From: Catellatospora sichuanensis
GTDB taxonomy: Bacteria > Actinomycetota > Actinomycetes > Mycobacteriales > Micromonosporaceae
Length of the DNA: 64,000 nucleotides
NCBI RefSeq assembly: GCF_007483665.1
Contig: NZ_VIQO01000010.1
Coordinates: 186,001-250,000, forward strand
Direction of reading: 5' to 3'
Of this stretch, positions 1 through 7,127 are shown one piece after another. The stretch's first letter is position 1; every line of letters begins with the position of its first letter. The notes below the pieces were generated by a model, which saw nothing but the letters and a program-made list of their open reading frames with translations, had not been told where the DNA came from and searched no databases. The translations under genes and the position numbers were made by a program.

Positions 1-228
1 GCGGTCGAAACCCCCGTCGGCTTCGTCCCCCGCGTCGAGGACCTCGACCTCACCGGCCTCGACCAGCCCGCCGCCGACGTCGAACTCGCCCTCGAAGTCC
101 GCCAGGACGAGTGGGCCGCCGAAATCCCCCAGATCACCGAGTGGTTCGACAAGTTCGGCGACAAGCTCCCCGCCGTCCTCTGGTCCGAGCTCGACGCCCT
201 CAAAGCCCGCCTCAACGTCACCGAGTAA
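1..228 (+). CDS. pckG: Phosphoenolpyruvate carboxykinase (GTP), C-terminal end (partial)
   Basis: Only the last 75 codons are present; the frame is open from base 1 to TAA at 226-228. The residues EWFDKFGDKLP and ELDALKARL match the C-terminal helix region of GTP-dependent PEP carboxykinases. The family converts oxaloacetate and GTP to phosphoenolpyruvate, GDP and CO2 in the cytosol, the first committed step of gluconeogenesis. The active-site and nucleotide-binding residues lie upstream of the window. A class II fructose bisphosphatase, another gluconeogenic enzyme, is found about 11.5 kb downstream. A palindromic repeat and a 10-bp GC-rich hairpin follow the stop. Confidence 0.85.
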   Translation, partial: AVETPVGFVPRVEDLDLTGLDQPAADVELALEVRQDEWAAEIPQITEWFDKFGDKLPAVLWSELDALKARLNVTE

Positions 229-237
229 CCCTCTGAG

Positions 238-322
238 GCGACGATCTTGCGTGAACTGTGGGGATGACACACCTTAAACGGACGAATCCTCAACAGTTCG
301 CGCAAGATCGTCACGATCTTGG
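238..322 (+). repeat. Intergenic palindromic repeat, family A copy 1
   Basis: The left arm CGACGATCTTGCGTGAACTGT is matched by an inverted right arm with one mismatch, and the right end carries a second small palindrome AAGATCGTCACGATCTT. The loop carries GGGATGACAC, a variant of the GGGTATGACAC of the other copies. The related copies are at 22823, 28982 and 29610 (reverse orientation). It lies between pckG and an Rrf2 regulator and is not coding. Confidence 0.8.
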
Positions 323-332
323 CACAGTCACG

Positions 333-361
333 CAGGCCCCCCGGCGGAGTCGGGGGGCCTG
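333..361 (+). terminator. GC-rich hairpin downstream of pckG
   Basis: A perfect 10-bp stem (CAGGCCCCCC paired with GGGGGGCCTG) encloses a 9-nt loop. There is no U tract, as is usual for actinobacterial terminators. It lies 17 bases upstream of the Rrf2 start and could also act in that gene's leader. Confidence 0.6.
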
Positions 362-377
362 CGGGCATCATGGGGGT

Positions 378-833
378 GTGCAGATCTCGGCTAGAGGCGA
401 CTATGCGGTCCGGGCCGCTCTGGAGCTGGCCAACGCGTACCCGGCCACCATCTCGGCACAGGCCCTCGCGGACGCTCAGAGCCTGCCGCGCAAGTTCCTC
501 GAGGCGGTCCTCGCCGATCTGCGCCGCAGTGGGGTGATCCACGCTGTCCGGGGCGCCGACGGCGGCTACAGCCTCAGCTCGCCGCCCGCCGAGGTGACCA
601 TCGGCATGGTGCTCAGGGCCGTGGACGGGCCGCTGGCGGGTGTGCGCGGGCACCGCCCCGAGCAGACCAGCTACACCGGCACCTCCACCCATCTACCCCT
701 GGTCTGGGTCGCCGTGCGGTCCGCCGTGCGCGGCGTCGTCGATGAGGTGACCCTCGCCCAGGCCGTGACCGGCCAGCTGCCGGAGGCCGTCCGAGATCTG
801 ACCACGGTCCCGGACGCCTGGCAGCCGCGCTGA
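378..833 (+). CDS. Rrf2-family transcriptional regulator without Fe-S cysteines
   Basis: The protein is 151 residues from GTG 378, the usual Rrf2 length. The N-terminus (QISARGDYAVRAALELA) and the recognition-helix segment (LPRKFLEAVLADLRRSG) followed by VRGADGGY are the Rrf2 winged-helix signature. Longer in-frame starts from 258 would run through the palindromic repeat and the hairpin, so 378 is preferred although its ribosome-binding site is weak. IscR/NsrR-type members use three cysteines near residues 90-110 to hold an Fe-S cluster; this protein contains no cysteine at all. It is therefore more like CymR-type, cluster-free members, and its effector cannot be read from the sequence. A 29-base gap separates it from the downstream prenyl synthase. 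Confidence 0.8.
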   Translation: MQISARGDYAVRAALELANAYPATISAQALADAQSLPRKFLEAVLADLRRSGVIHAVRGADGGYSLSSPPAEVTIGMVLRAVDGPLAGVRGHRPEQTSYTGTSTHLPLVWVAVRSAVRGVVDEVTLAQAVTGQLPEAVRDLTTVPDAWQPR

Positions 834-862
834 TCTGCGTCGGCGGCGTTAGGCTGCGCAGG

Positions 863-1633
863 ATGAAACTCCGCGACCTCGTCTACTCCGTATATGAACG
901 CCGCCTCACCCAGTTGCTGGCGGGCAAGCCGCGGCCCCGGCACGTCGGCGTCATGTGCGACGGCAACCGCCGCTGGGCGCGCGACATGGGCTACGTGGAC
1001 CCCAACGACGGCCACCGGGTCGGCGCGGCGCGGATCAAGGAGCTGCTGCGCTGGTGCGACGAGGCCGGCATCGCGCACGTCACGCTGTACCTGCTGGCCA
1101 CCGACAACCTGCGCCGCCCGGCCGCCGAGCTGGACCCGCTGCTGCAGATCATCGAGGACCTGAGCACCGAGCTGGCCGAGGACGGCAACCCCTGGCAGCT
1201 GCGCATGGTGGGCGCGCTCGACCTGCTGCCCGCCGACACGGCCGCCGCGCTGAAGGCGGCCCAGGAGCGCACCGCGGGCCGCCGCGACGGCGCCCACGTC
1301 AACATCGCGGTGGGCTACACCGGCCGCCGGGAGATCGCCGACGCGGTGCGCTCGCTGCTGCAGGAGCACGCGAAGGCGGGCGCGACCCTGGAGGAGGTGG
1401 CGGAGAAGCTCGACGTCGAGCACATCGCCGAGCACCTCTACACCCGCGGCCAGCCCGACCCGGATCTGATCATCAGGACCAGCGGGGAGCAGCGGCTGTC
1501 CGGCTTCCTGCTGTGGCAGTCGGCGCACTCGGAGTTCTACTTCTGCGAGCTGAACTGGCCGGACTTCCGGCACGTGGACTTCCTGCGCGCGCTGCGGGCC
1601 TACGCCGGCCGCCAGCGCCGCTTCGGCGCGTGA
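863..1633 (+). CDS. Short-chain Z-isoprenyl diphosphate synthase (Z-FPP synthase-like)
   Basis: The 256-residue protein is a cis-prenyltransferase. MCDGNRRWA holds the catalytic Asp and diphosphate-binding arginine, and RTSGEQRLSGFLLWQSAHSE is the C-terminal family signature. The family condenses isopentenyl diphosphate in Z configuration onto an allylic primer. The N-terminal YSVYERRL segment and the overall sequence resemble mycobacterial Rv1086, which makes omega,E,Z-farnesyl diphosphate, rather than the longer-product UppS of cell-wall synthesis. Whether the product here is C15 or longer is inference. The start is ATG 863. It likely feeds polyprenyl phosphate carriers used in cell-envelope polymer assembly. 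Confidence 0.85.
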   Translation: MKLRDLVYSVYERRLTQLLAGKPRPRHVGVMCDGNRRWARDMGYVDPNDGHRVGAARIKELLRWCDEAGIAHVTLYLLATDNLRRPAAELDPLLQIIEDLSTELAEDGNPWQLRMVGALDLLPADTAAALKAAQERTAGRRDGAHVNIAVGYTGRREIADAVRSLLQEHAKAGATLEEVAEKLDVEHIAEHLYTRGQPDPDLIIRTSGEQRLSGFLLWQSAHSEFYFCELNWPDFRHVDFLRALRAYAGRQRRFGA

Positions 1634-1703
1634 GGCTCAGGGTTTTCCACCCATAGCCCGAGTCCGATTCCTTCCCCTCTTCCACCTGCGCTCCCGTTGA
1701 AAT

Positions 1704-1719
1704 TGTGACCTGTTTCACG
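1704..1719 (+). promoter_or_regulatory. CRP-like operator upstream of the first SLT-like gene
   Basis: TGTGACCTGTTTCACG matches the CRP/FNR consensus TGTGA-N6-TCACA at nine of ten defined positions. It is 105 bases upstream of the GTG start at 1825. The second paralogue has a similar 16-mer at 4020-4035. In mycobacteria and streptomycetes CRP is known to control resuscitation/peptidoglycan hydrolase genes; its use here is inference. Confidence 0.45.
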
Positions 1720-1824
1720 ATCCACGTGACGGACTTGGCACGTCGCCGGAAAACCCGGCAGGGTCCCTGACCAGCGCCTTCCTCCCCCCTGAGGCGCGGC
1801 AACCCCCTACGAAGGGACCGACTC

Positions 1825-2529
1825 GTGTCGACACCCCGTGACCCTCTGCTGGGCCGCCACCGTGAAATCCGACAGCGCAGCGGCCCGGCCCGGCTGCTGG
1901 CCGTCCACTCCCGAAAGATCGCGATCGGCGTGCTCTGCGCCGCCGTCCTCGGCGCGGTCGGTTACGGCCTCGCCGGGAACAACGCCCCCGCATCCGTCGC
2001 CGCCGACCTGGCCGCGGCCCGTGCGGCCGAGGCCGACGCCGCCAGCCGCGACTACAGCCGCCTCGACGCCACGCCGACGCCGAGCGCCAGCGCCACGCCG
2101 ACGCCGAGCGTGAGCCCGACCCGGCTCGCGACGCCCAAGGCGCACCTGCCGTCCACGGTCAAGGCCACGCCCAAGCCGGCCGTCACCCGCACCGCCACGA
2201 CGCCCACGCCGTCCTCCTGCAAGGGTTTCAGCGGCAACCAGCTGACCGCGTGCAAGCTGCTGCCCAGCTTCGGGTTCGCGTACAGCCAGATGAGCCCGCT
2301 GGTGAAGCTGTGGGACCACGAGAGCGGCTGGAACCACAAGGCCGAGAACTCCGGCTCCGGGGCGTACGGCATCCCGCAGGCGCTGCCCGGCAGCAAGATG
2401 GCGAAGTTCGGCGACGACTGGAAGACCAACCCCGCCACGCAGATCAAGTGGGGTCTGGACTACATCAAGAACCGGTACAAGACGCCCGCCGGCGCGTGGT
2501 CGCACTTCCAGGACGTCAGCTGGTACTAG
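1825..2529 (+). CDS. Secreted/anchored lysozyme-fold (SLT-like) peptidoglycan hydrolase
   Basis: The 234-residue protein starts at GTG 1825, seven bases after GAAGGGA. A basic N-terminus is followed by a hydrophobic segment (about residues 31-52), so it is secreted or membrane-anchored. A linker rich in Pro, Thr and Ser (about 75-130) leads to a C-terminal domain of about 100 residues with the putative catalytic Glu in WDHESGWNHKA and the segment SGAYGIPQALPGSKMA, typical of aggregation-promoting-factor-like/transglycosylase SLT domains. Such enzymes cleave the glycan strand of peptidoglycan. Two cysteines (SCKGF and ACKLL) may form a disulfide. A close paralogue lies at 4233-4895, with phoH between them. 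Confidence 0.8.
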   Translation: MSTPRDPLLGRHREIRQRSGPARLLAVHSRKIAIGVLCAAVLGAVGYGLAGNNAPASVAADLAAARAAEADAASRDYSRLDATPTPSASATPTPSVSPTRLATPKAHLPSTVKATPKPAVTRTATTPTPSSCKGFSGNQLTACKLLPSFGFAYSQMSPLVKLWDHESGWNHKAENSGSGAYGIPQALPGSKMAKFGDDWKTNPATQIKWGLDYIKNRYKTPAGAWSHFQDVSWY

Positions 2530-2536
2530 GCACTCC

Positions 2537-2596
2537 GATCGCCGCTCGTTTCACGACTCGCAGTGACCCTGCGACTGCGTAACGCGAGCGGCGATC
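2537..2596 (+). terminator. Long imperfect hairpin after the first SLT-like gene
   Basis: Perfect 12-base outer arms (GATCGCCGCTCG and CGAGCGGCGATC) surround an inner 5-bp stem CGCAG/CTGCG with a 5-nt loop. It begins 8 bases after the stop and most likely terminates the gene. Confidence 0.65.
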
Positions 2597-2698
2597 TCTT
2601 TCGGCATCCCCCGACCGGGTGATGCCAGGATCGGCGGATCGTCGGACAGATCGCGAAGACATGCTGGCCAAACGGGTTTCTTGCGGTTAGCGTGAGTC

Positions 2699-3991
2699 AT
2701 GGTCGATGTCCCGATACGAACGTACGTACTCGACACCTCCGTGCTGCTGGCTGATCCGGCTGCGATCCGCCGCTTCTCCGAGCACAACGTCGTGCTGCCG
2801 CTCGTGGTCATCTCCGAGCTGGAGGGCAAGCGGCACCACCCGGAACTCGGCTGGTTCGCCAGGCAGTCGCTGCGGCTGCTCGACGACCTGCGGGTCAAGC
2901 ACGGCAGGCTGGACGTGCCGCTGCCGGTGAACGACGCCGGCGGAACGCTGCGGGTGGAGCTCAACCACACGGATCCGCAGCTGCTGCCCAGTGGTTTCCG
3001 CAACGACACGAACGACGCCCGCATCCTGTCGGTGGCGCTCGGTCTCGCGGCGGACGGGCAGCAGGTGACCCTGGTCAGCAAGGACATGCCGCTGCGGGTC
3101 AAGGCCGCCGCGGTGGGCCTGGCGGCCGACGAGTACCGGCATGACCAGGCGGTGGATCCGACCTGGTCCGGGCTTGCGGAGGTGGACCTGTCGGACGCGG
3201 AGATGACCGCGCTGTATGCCGGGGACGGCATCGACCATGACGAGGCGGCGGGGCTGCCCGTCCATACGGGACTCATCCTGCACGCGGGCCGCGGTTCGGC
3301 GCTGGGGCGGGTGCACACGGACAAGACGGTGCGGCTGGTCCGCGGCGACCGCGAGGCGTTCGGGCTGCGCGGGCGTTCGGCGGAGCAGCGCATCGCGCTG
3401 GACCTGCTGCTCGACGACAGCATCGGCATCGTCTCGCTGGGCGGCCGGGCCGGCACCGGCAAGTCGGCGCTGGCCCTGTGCGCCGGGCTCGAGCAGGTGA
3501 TGGAGCGGGGCAAGCACAAGAAGGTCATCGTGTTCCGCCCGCTGTACGCCGTCGGCGGCCAGGAGCTGGGCTATCTGCCGGGCAGCGAGGCGGAGAAGAT
3601 GTCGCCGTGGGCGCAGGCGGTGTTCGACACCCTCGGCGCGCTGGTGCACGACAACGTGCGCGACGAGGTGCTGCACCGCGGCATGCTCGAGGTGCTGCCG
3701 CTGACCCACATCCGCGGCCGCAGCCTGCACGACGCGTTCGTCATCGTCGACGAGGCGCAGTCGCTGGAGCGCGGCGTGCTGCTCACCGTGCTGTCGCGCA
3801 TCGGCTCCGGTTCGCGGGTGGTGCTCACCCACGACGTGGCGCAGCGGGACAACCTGCGGGTGGGCCGGCACGACGGCGTCACCGCGGTCATCGAGACCCT
3901 CAAGGGGCATCCGCTCTTCGCGCACGTGACCCTGACCCGGTCCGAGCGCTCCGCCATCGCCGAGGTGGTGACCGACCTCCTGGAGGAGTGA
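2699..3991 (+). CDS. phoH: PIN domain-PhoH ATPase fusion protein
   Basis: The protein is 430 residues. The first ~150 residues form a PIN nuclease domain with the expected acidic residues in [15 protein letters not shown] and NDTNDARIL. The second half is a PhoH-type ATPase with Walker [13 protein letters not shown] (around residue 250) and Walker [10 protein letters not shown] (around 350). PIN-PhoH proteins (mycobacterial PhoH2) couple ATP-driven RNA unwinding to RNA cleavage. In mycobacteria a small antitoxin-like ORF precedes phoH2; here the 169 bases upstream hold only a hairpin and no convincing small gene. The start is ATG 2699. Confidence 0.85.
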   Translation: MVDVPIRTYVLDTSVLLADPAAIRRFSEHNVVLPLVVISELEGKRHHPELGWFARQSLRLLDDLRVKHGRLDVPLPVNDAGGTLRVELNHTDPQLLPSGFRNDTNDARILSVALGLAADGQQVTLVSKDMPLRVKAAAVGLAADEYRHDQAVDPTWSGLAEVDLSDAEMTALYAGDGIDHDEAAGLPVHTGLILHAGRGSALGRVHTDKTVRLVRGDREAFGLRGRSAEQRIALDLLLDDSIGIVSLGGRAGTGKSALALCAGLEQVMERGKHKKVIVFRPLYAVGGQELGYLPGSEAEKMSPWAQAVFDTLGALVHDNVRDEVLHRGMLEVLPLTHIRGRSLHDAFVIVDEAQSLERGVLLTVLSRIGSGSRVVLTHDVAQRDNLRVGRHDGVTAVIETLKGHPLFAHVTLTRSERSAIAEVVTDLLEE

Positions 3992-4019
3992 GTCCGTCCT
4001 GATTTGACACTCTATGGAG

Positions 4020-4035
4020 TGTGACCGGGGCCACA
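4020..4035 (+). promoter_or_regulatory. CRP-like operator upstream of the second SLT-like gene
   Basis: TGTGACCGGGGCCACA matches TGTGA-N6-TCACA with one mismatch. It lies 197 bases upstream of the GTG start at 4233 and overlaps the 5' arm of a GC-rich hairpin. Its value rests mainly on the parallel site in front of the paralogue at 1704. Confidence 0.35.
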
Positions 4036-4067
4036 GTCGCCCAGCCGGGCGACGACAGGCCCCGGTC
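4023..4067 (+). terminator. Nested two-stem hairpin between phoH and the second SLT-like gene
   Basis: An outer perfect 10-bp stem (GACCGGGGCC with GGCCCCGGTC) encloses an inner perfect 7-bp stem (GTCGCCC with GGGCGAC) with an AGCC loop. The phoH stop is 31 bases upstream, so this is probably its terminator; it could alternatively fold in the leader of the downstream gene. Confidence 0.55.
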
Positions 4068-4232
4068 CACTGCGTCAGGGTGGCATCGAGCGCCCTTGCA
4101 TCCGGGGTGTCCGGCGTGCCGTCCCCTCGGCCGCCGTGTGGCGTTCCGGTTGCCCGGCACGGCGCTTCCCCGGGACCGTCCAACCCCTGCACGCGGGACG
4201 GACCGGGGCCCCCGCCGCCGAGAGGATCTTCA

Positions 4233-4895
4233 GTGTCCCGGCAACGCCGCGCCCACCGACGGGCGCACCCCGCGACCGGCCGCTTGATCGTGCGCACGCT
4301 CGCCGTGCTGACCCTGCTCGGCGGGGTCGCCGGTGCGATGCGGCTCGACGAGACCGAGCAGTGGCAGGCCGACACTCTCACCTCGGGCCACCAGGCGCAG
4401 ATCGTCGCGCAGGCCGAGTCGGCCGCGCTCACCCTGCAGCAGCACCAACTCCTCGCCGAGGCCAAGGACCGCGCCGCGGCCGAGGCCAAGGCCGCCGCGG
4501 CCCGCGCCGCCGCGGTGGAGAAGGAGGCCAGTCGCCGTGGCGCCACCCGCACCACGGTCAACTTCGGGCCCATCCCCAAGAGCTGCCAGGAGTTCAGCGG
4601 CAACCGCGCGATCGGGTGCGCGCTGGTGCTGGCCGCCGGGATGGACCTCACCCAGATGGCCTGCCTGAACAAGCTGTGGACCCGCGAGTCCGGCTGGAAC
4701 CACAAGGCCCACAACAAGAGCTCCGGGGCGTACGGCATCCCGCAGTCACTGCCCGGCGACAAGATGGCCAAGTTCGGCGACGACTGGCAGACCAACCCCG
4801 CCACGCAGATCAAGTGGGGCCTGGACTACATCAAGAAGCGCTACAGCACCCCGTGCAAGGCCTGGCAGCACTCCGAGGACATCGGCTGGTACTGA
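4233..4895 (+). CDS. Secreted/anchored lysozyme-fold (SLT-like) peptidoglycan hydrolase, second copy
   Basis: GTG 4233 is chosen because GAGAGGA lies six bases upstream and translation then begins with a basic segment plus a hydrophobic stretch (TLAVLTLLGGVAGA), a signal or anchor sequence. The frame is open further upstream but would translate the hairpin. The 220-residue protein has an Ala/Glu-rich helical region (about 50-100) and a C-terminal SLT-like domain nearly identical in motif order to the copy at 1825: WTRESGWNHKA with the likely catalytic Glu, SGAYGIPQSLPGDKMA and a final IGWY. The helical linker replaces the Pro/Thr linker of the paralogue, so the two probably differ in placement in the wall rather than in chemistry. 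Confidence 0.8.
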   Translation: MSRQRRAHRRAHPATGRLIVRTLAVLTLLGGVAGAMRLDETEQWQADTLTSGHQAQIVAQAESAALTLQQHQLLAEAKDRAAAEAKAAAARAAAVEKEASRRGATRTTVNFGPIPKSCQEFSGNRAIGCALVLAAGMDLTQMACLNKLWTRESGWNHKAHNKSSGAYGIPQSLPGDKMAKFGDDWQTNPATQIKWGLDYIKKRYSTPCKAWQHSEDIGWY

Positions 4896-4899
4896 CCCG

Positions 4900-5532
4900 T
4901 CAGCCGGGTTCGGTGAGGCCGGCGCTGGTGTGTTCCTGGGCCAGCCGGCGCAGCGCGGTGAGCACCGCCTCGCCGAGCACGGTGCCGGTGACCACGCCCT
5001 CGACCATGGCGGCCCGGTCGCCGCGCGCCAGCACGAGGCCGACCTCCTGCACGGCCAGCCGCTCGGTGGCCTCGGCGTAGCCGTCGACCATCGCCAGCAT
5101 GTCCTCCTGGCCGAGTTCGCGCAGCGCCGCTATGGCGTCGGCGAGCTGGTCCAGCGCGGCTGCGCGCTCGTGCACGAGCCAGCCCCGGTCGGCCACGATC
5201 CGGGCGGCCTCGGCGCGGGCCGCCTGCCAGCCCGATGTGCTGCGATCGGCGCGCGGCGAGCCCGCGACCGCCTCGTGCGCGGTGCCGAGCAGGTCGTGAC
5301 CGGGCAGCTCGGCGTCGTCCACGGCCTGCAGCACCTGGCGCACCCCGGCCACGCTGAGGTTGCCGACATCGATCAGGGCCCGGATCAGGCGCAGCCGGCG
5401 CAGATGCGCGTCGCCGTATTCGGCCTGGTTGCGGCCCATCGCCCGGCCGGGCGGCAGCAGCCCCTCGCGCAGGTAGTACTTGACCGTGGGCAGCGACACG
5501 CCGCTGCCGCGGCTCAGCTCGGAAATCCTCAT
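4900..5532 (-). CDS. MerR-family transcriptional regulator
   Basis: The 210-residue protein opens with MRISELSRGSGVSLPTVKYY, a canonical MerR winged-helix N-terminus, followed by REGLLPPGRAMGRNQAEY. The C-terminal ~130 residues are helical and Ala-rich with no cysteine pair for metal binding, suggesting an organic effector or none. It faces the preceding SLT-like gene with a 4-base gap and diverges from a DUF4188 gene; a 23-bp palindrome sits in the 64-bp intergenic region, making the neighbour the likely target. Confidence 0.85.
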   Translation of the reverse strand: MRISELSRGSGVSLPTVKYYLREGLLPPGRAMGRNQAEYGDAHLRRLRLIRALIDVGNLSVAGVRQVLQAVDDAELPGHDLLGTAHEAVAGSPRADRSTSGWQAARAEAARIVADRGWLVHERAAALDQLADAIAALRELGQEDMLAMVDGYAEATERLAVQEVGLVLARGDRAAMVEGVVTGTVLGEAVLTALRRLAQEHTSAGLTEPG

Positions 5533-5557
5533 CGCGGTTGACGATACCCAATCGGAT

Positions 5558-5580
5558 AGTGGATAGTGATGCTATCCACT
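5558..5580 (+). promoter_or_regulatory. Palindromic operator between merR-like gene and DUF4188 gene
   Basis: AGTGGATAG and CTATCCACT are perfect 9-base inverted arms around a 5-base spacer. A possible -35 (TTGACG, 5538-5543) and a -10-like GATAGT (5562-5567), 18 bases apart, face the DUF4188 gene, with the -10 inside the palindrome. This matches how MerR proteins bind long-spacer promoters; the promoter assignment is inference. Confidence 0.6.
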
Positions 5581-5596
5581 AGGCAGAGGGGGAGTC

Positions 5597-6079
5597 ATGC
5601 CAGCCGTGGTTCCGGGCCGCATGTCGGCCGACATCGAGGGCGATTTCGTGGTCTTCCTGATCGGCATGCGGTTCAACAAGCCCTGGAAGGTCCACAAGTG
5701 GTGGGGCGCGTTCACCGCGATGCCTCGCATGCTGCGGGTGCTCGCCCAGCGCCCGGAGCTCGGCCTGCTCGCGGCGGAGTACGCGATCACGCCGCGCGGC
5801 CCGCTGACCATCCAGTACTGGCGCAGCGTCGAGCAGTTGGAGGCGTTCGCGCGGGACGCCGCGCTGCCGCACCACCCGGCCTGGCGCGCCTTCAACAAGG
5901 TGGTCGGCGGCAACGGGGACGTGGGCATCTGGCACGAGACCTACCTGGTCAGCGCGGGCCGCTACGAGGTGCTCTACGGCAACATGCCACCCTTCGGCCT
6001 GGCTCGGGCGGGCGAGCACGTGCCGGTGGCGCGCAAGGGCGATACGGCCACGGTACGCCGGGGCGGTTCCGCAACATAA
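5597..6079 (+). CDS. DUF4188 domain protein
   Basis: The 160-residue protein starts at ATG 5597 after GGGGGAG. It resembles DUF4188 proteins (FVVFLIGMRFNKPWKVHKW near the N-terminus, the central YAITPRGPLTIQYWRS, and the C-terminal WHETYLVSAGRYEVLYGNMP). The fold is ferredoxin-like, of the dimeric alpha-beta barrel type related to monooxygenase-like small proteins; no reaction is established and no cofactor site is visible. Its divergent MerR neighbour and shared operator suggest inducible expression. Confidence 0.7.
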   Translation: MPAVVPGRMSADIEGDFVVFLIGMRFNKPWKVHKWWGAFTAMPRMLRVLAQRPELGLLAAEYAITPRGPLTIQYWRSVEQLEAFARDAALPHHPAWRAFNKVVGGNGDVGIWHETYLVSAGRYEVLYGNMPPFGLARAGEHVPVARKGDTATVRRGGSAT

Positions 6080-6136
6080 AGGATTAATCGCCCAAACAAG
6101 CTAATATCGGCATCACGTCGACCTCGGAGGATGCTG

Positions 6137-6931
6137 ATGCGGGCTCTCGCGCTGTTCCTGTGCGTGACGGCGATGGCCGCGGGCGTGGCGGCGCCCGCCG
6201 CGGCCAGACCGGCGGATCCGCCGCACGTCGAGGTGATCGGCGGAGCACGCGCGGGCGCGGGCGAGTTCCCGTGGATGGTGCGGCTGAACAACGGCTGCGC
6301 CGGCACCCTGGTGCGCACCCAGTACGTACTGACCGCCGCGCACTGTGTGGGGCGCACCGGGTCCAACTCGTCGATCACGGTGACCGCGGGCGCCGCCGAT
6401 CTCGGCTCGCGCAAGACGTTCCAGGTGCGCAGCAGCCAGGTGTGGCGGGCCCGCGGCTTCTCCGACGTGACCCGCGGTGACGACTGGGCCGTGATCCGGC
6501 TGTCCCGCGCCGTCGACGTGCCGGTGGTCGCCCTGCCCTCCGGCGGCGGGCTGGACAACGGCACGCTCACCGCGGTCGGCTGGGGCGCCACCCGGGAGGG
6601 CTCCCGTGCGCAGCAGCGATACCTGCGCAAGGTTCAGGTGCCATTCATCGGCGACGCCTCCTGCGGCAAGATCTACCGCTCGCACGGATACAGCTTCACC
6701 GACTCGGACATGATCTGCGCCGGCGACCTCAAGCGCGGCGGCAAGGACAGCTGCCAGGGCGACTCGGGCGGCCCGCTGCTGCGCCGCGACGGCGCGCGCT
6801 GGGTGCAGGTCGGCATCATCAGCTGGGGCGTGGGGTGCGGCCGCGCGGCCTACCCGGGTGTCTACACCCAGGTGTCCCACTTCGCCGCGGATATCAACGC
6901 GGCCATTGAGGAGAACGCCGCGCGCGGCTAG
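6137..6931 (+). CDS. Secreted trypsin-like serine protease (S1 family)
   Basis: ATG 6137 is preferred over ATG 6131 because GGAGG ends at 6130, leaving a normal 6-base spacing only for 6137. A signal peptide (RALALFLCVTAMAAGVAAPAAA) precedes the mature domain. The catalytic triad is visible: His in TAAHC, Asp in GDDWAVIRLS, Ser in GDSGGP. The Asp in DSCQGDSGGP, six residues before the catalytic Ser, predicts trypsin-like cleavage after Arg/Lys. Six cysteines fit three disulfides. The mature N-terminus probably begins near VIGG, preceded by only a few residues of pro-sequence. Confidence 0.88.
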   Translation: MRALALFLCVTAMAAGVAAPAAARPADPPHVEVIGGARAGAGEFPWMVRLNNGCAGTLVRTQYVLTAAHCVGRTGSNSSITVTAGAADLGSRKTFQVRSSQVWRARGFSDVTRGDDWAVIRLSRAVDVPVVALPSGGGLDNGTLTAVGWGATREGSRAQQRYLRKVQVPFIGDASCGKIYRSHGYSFTDSDMICAGDLKRGGKDSCQGDSGGPLLRRDGARWVQVGIISWGVGCGRAAYPGVYTQVSHFAADINAAIEENAARG

Positions 6932-6940
6932 GTTCACCCC

Positions 6941-7072
6941 ATGAGCGAACGAGTCAGATGGCTCGATCCGGTTCACCTCGTCGCCGGCGTCGGACGACGA
7001 GCGGCCGTGGGGCGGCCCGGAGCTCATGTCATCGACGAGCGTTGCGAGGAGCAGTGTGAGCGACCGGAGTGA
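6941..7072 (+). repeat. Degenerate first unit of a tandem micro-ORF repeat
   Basis: The unit begins ATGAGCGAACGAG and ends with a GACGAGCG...GCGAGGAGCAG segment, as do the intact 23-codon units at 7056 and 38881, but the middle is about 45 bases longer. Read from ATG 6941 it would give 43 residues starting MSER and containing DERCEEQ, ending at TGA 7070-7072 inside the next unit. It is probably a decayed or expanded copy rather than an expressed gene. Confidence 0.5.
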
Positions 7073-7127
7073 GCGAACCATGGGCCCCCGCACCGCCGCC
7101 GACGAGCGAAGCGAGGAGCAGGCGTGA
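7056..7127 (+). CDS. 23-residue micro-ORF coupled to the ferredoxin reductase gene
   Basis: GTG 7056 follows GAGGAG by four bases. The peptide is 23 residues, starts VSDRSERTM, and ends AADERSEEQA. Its TGA (7125-7127) overlaps the GTG of the next gene in a GTGA. The codons for SEE (AGCGAGGAG) double as the Shine-Dalgarno sequence of the downstream gene. A second 23-codon member with the same pattern, (M/V)S-D/E-R-x-ER....AADER-x-EE-x-A, lies at 38881-38952 and also overlaps both neighbours. Conservation of length, register and overlap argues for a real translational-coupling cassette. Whether the peptide itself does anything is unknown. Confidence 0.55.
   Translation: MSDRSERTMGPRTAADERSEEQA

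Noticed and set aside
1634-1824. c-di-AMP (ydaO-type) riboswitch upstream of the first SLT-like gene
   Set aside because: Such riboswitches precede rpf genes in actinobacteria, but the conserved GGGGACCC, GGGTGAA and CCGACAGCT-like core segments are not visible here or at 3992-4232.
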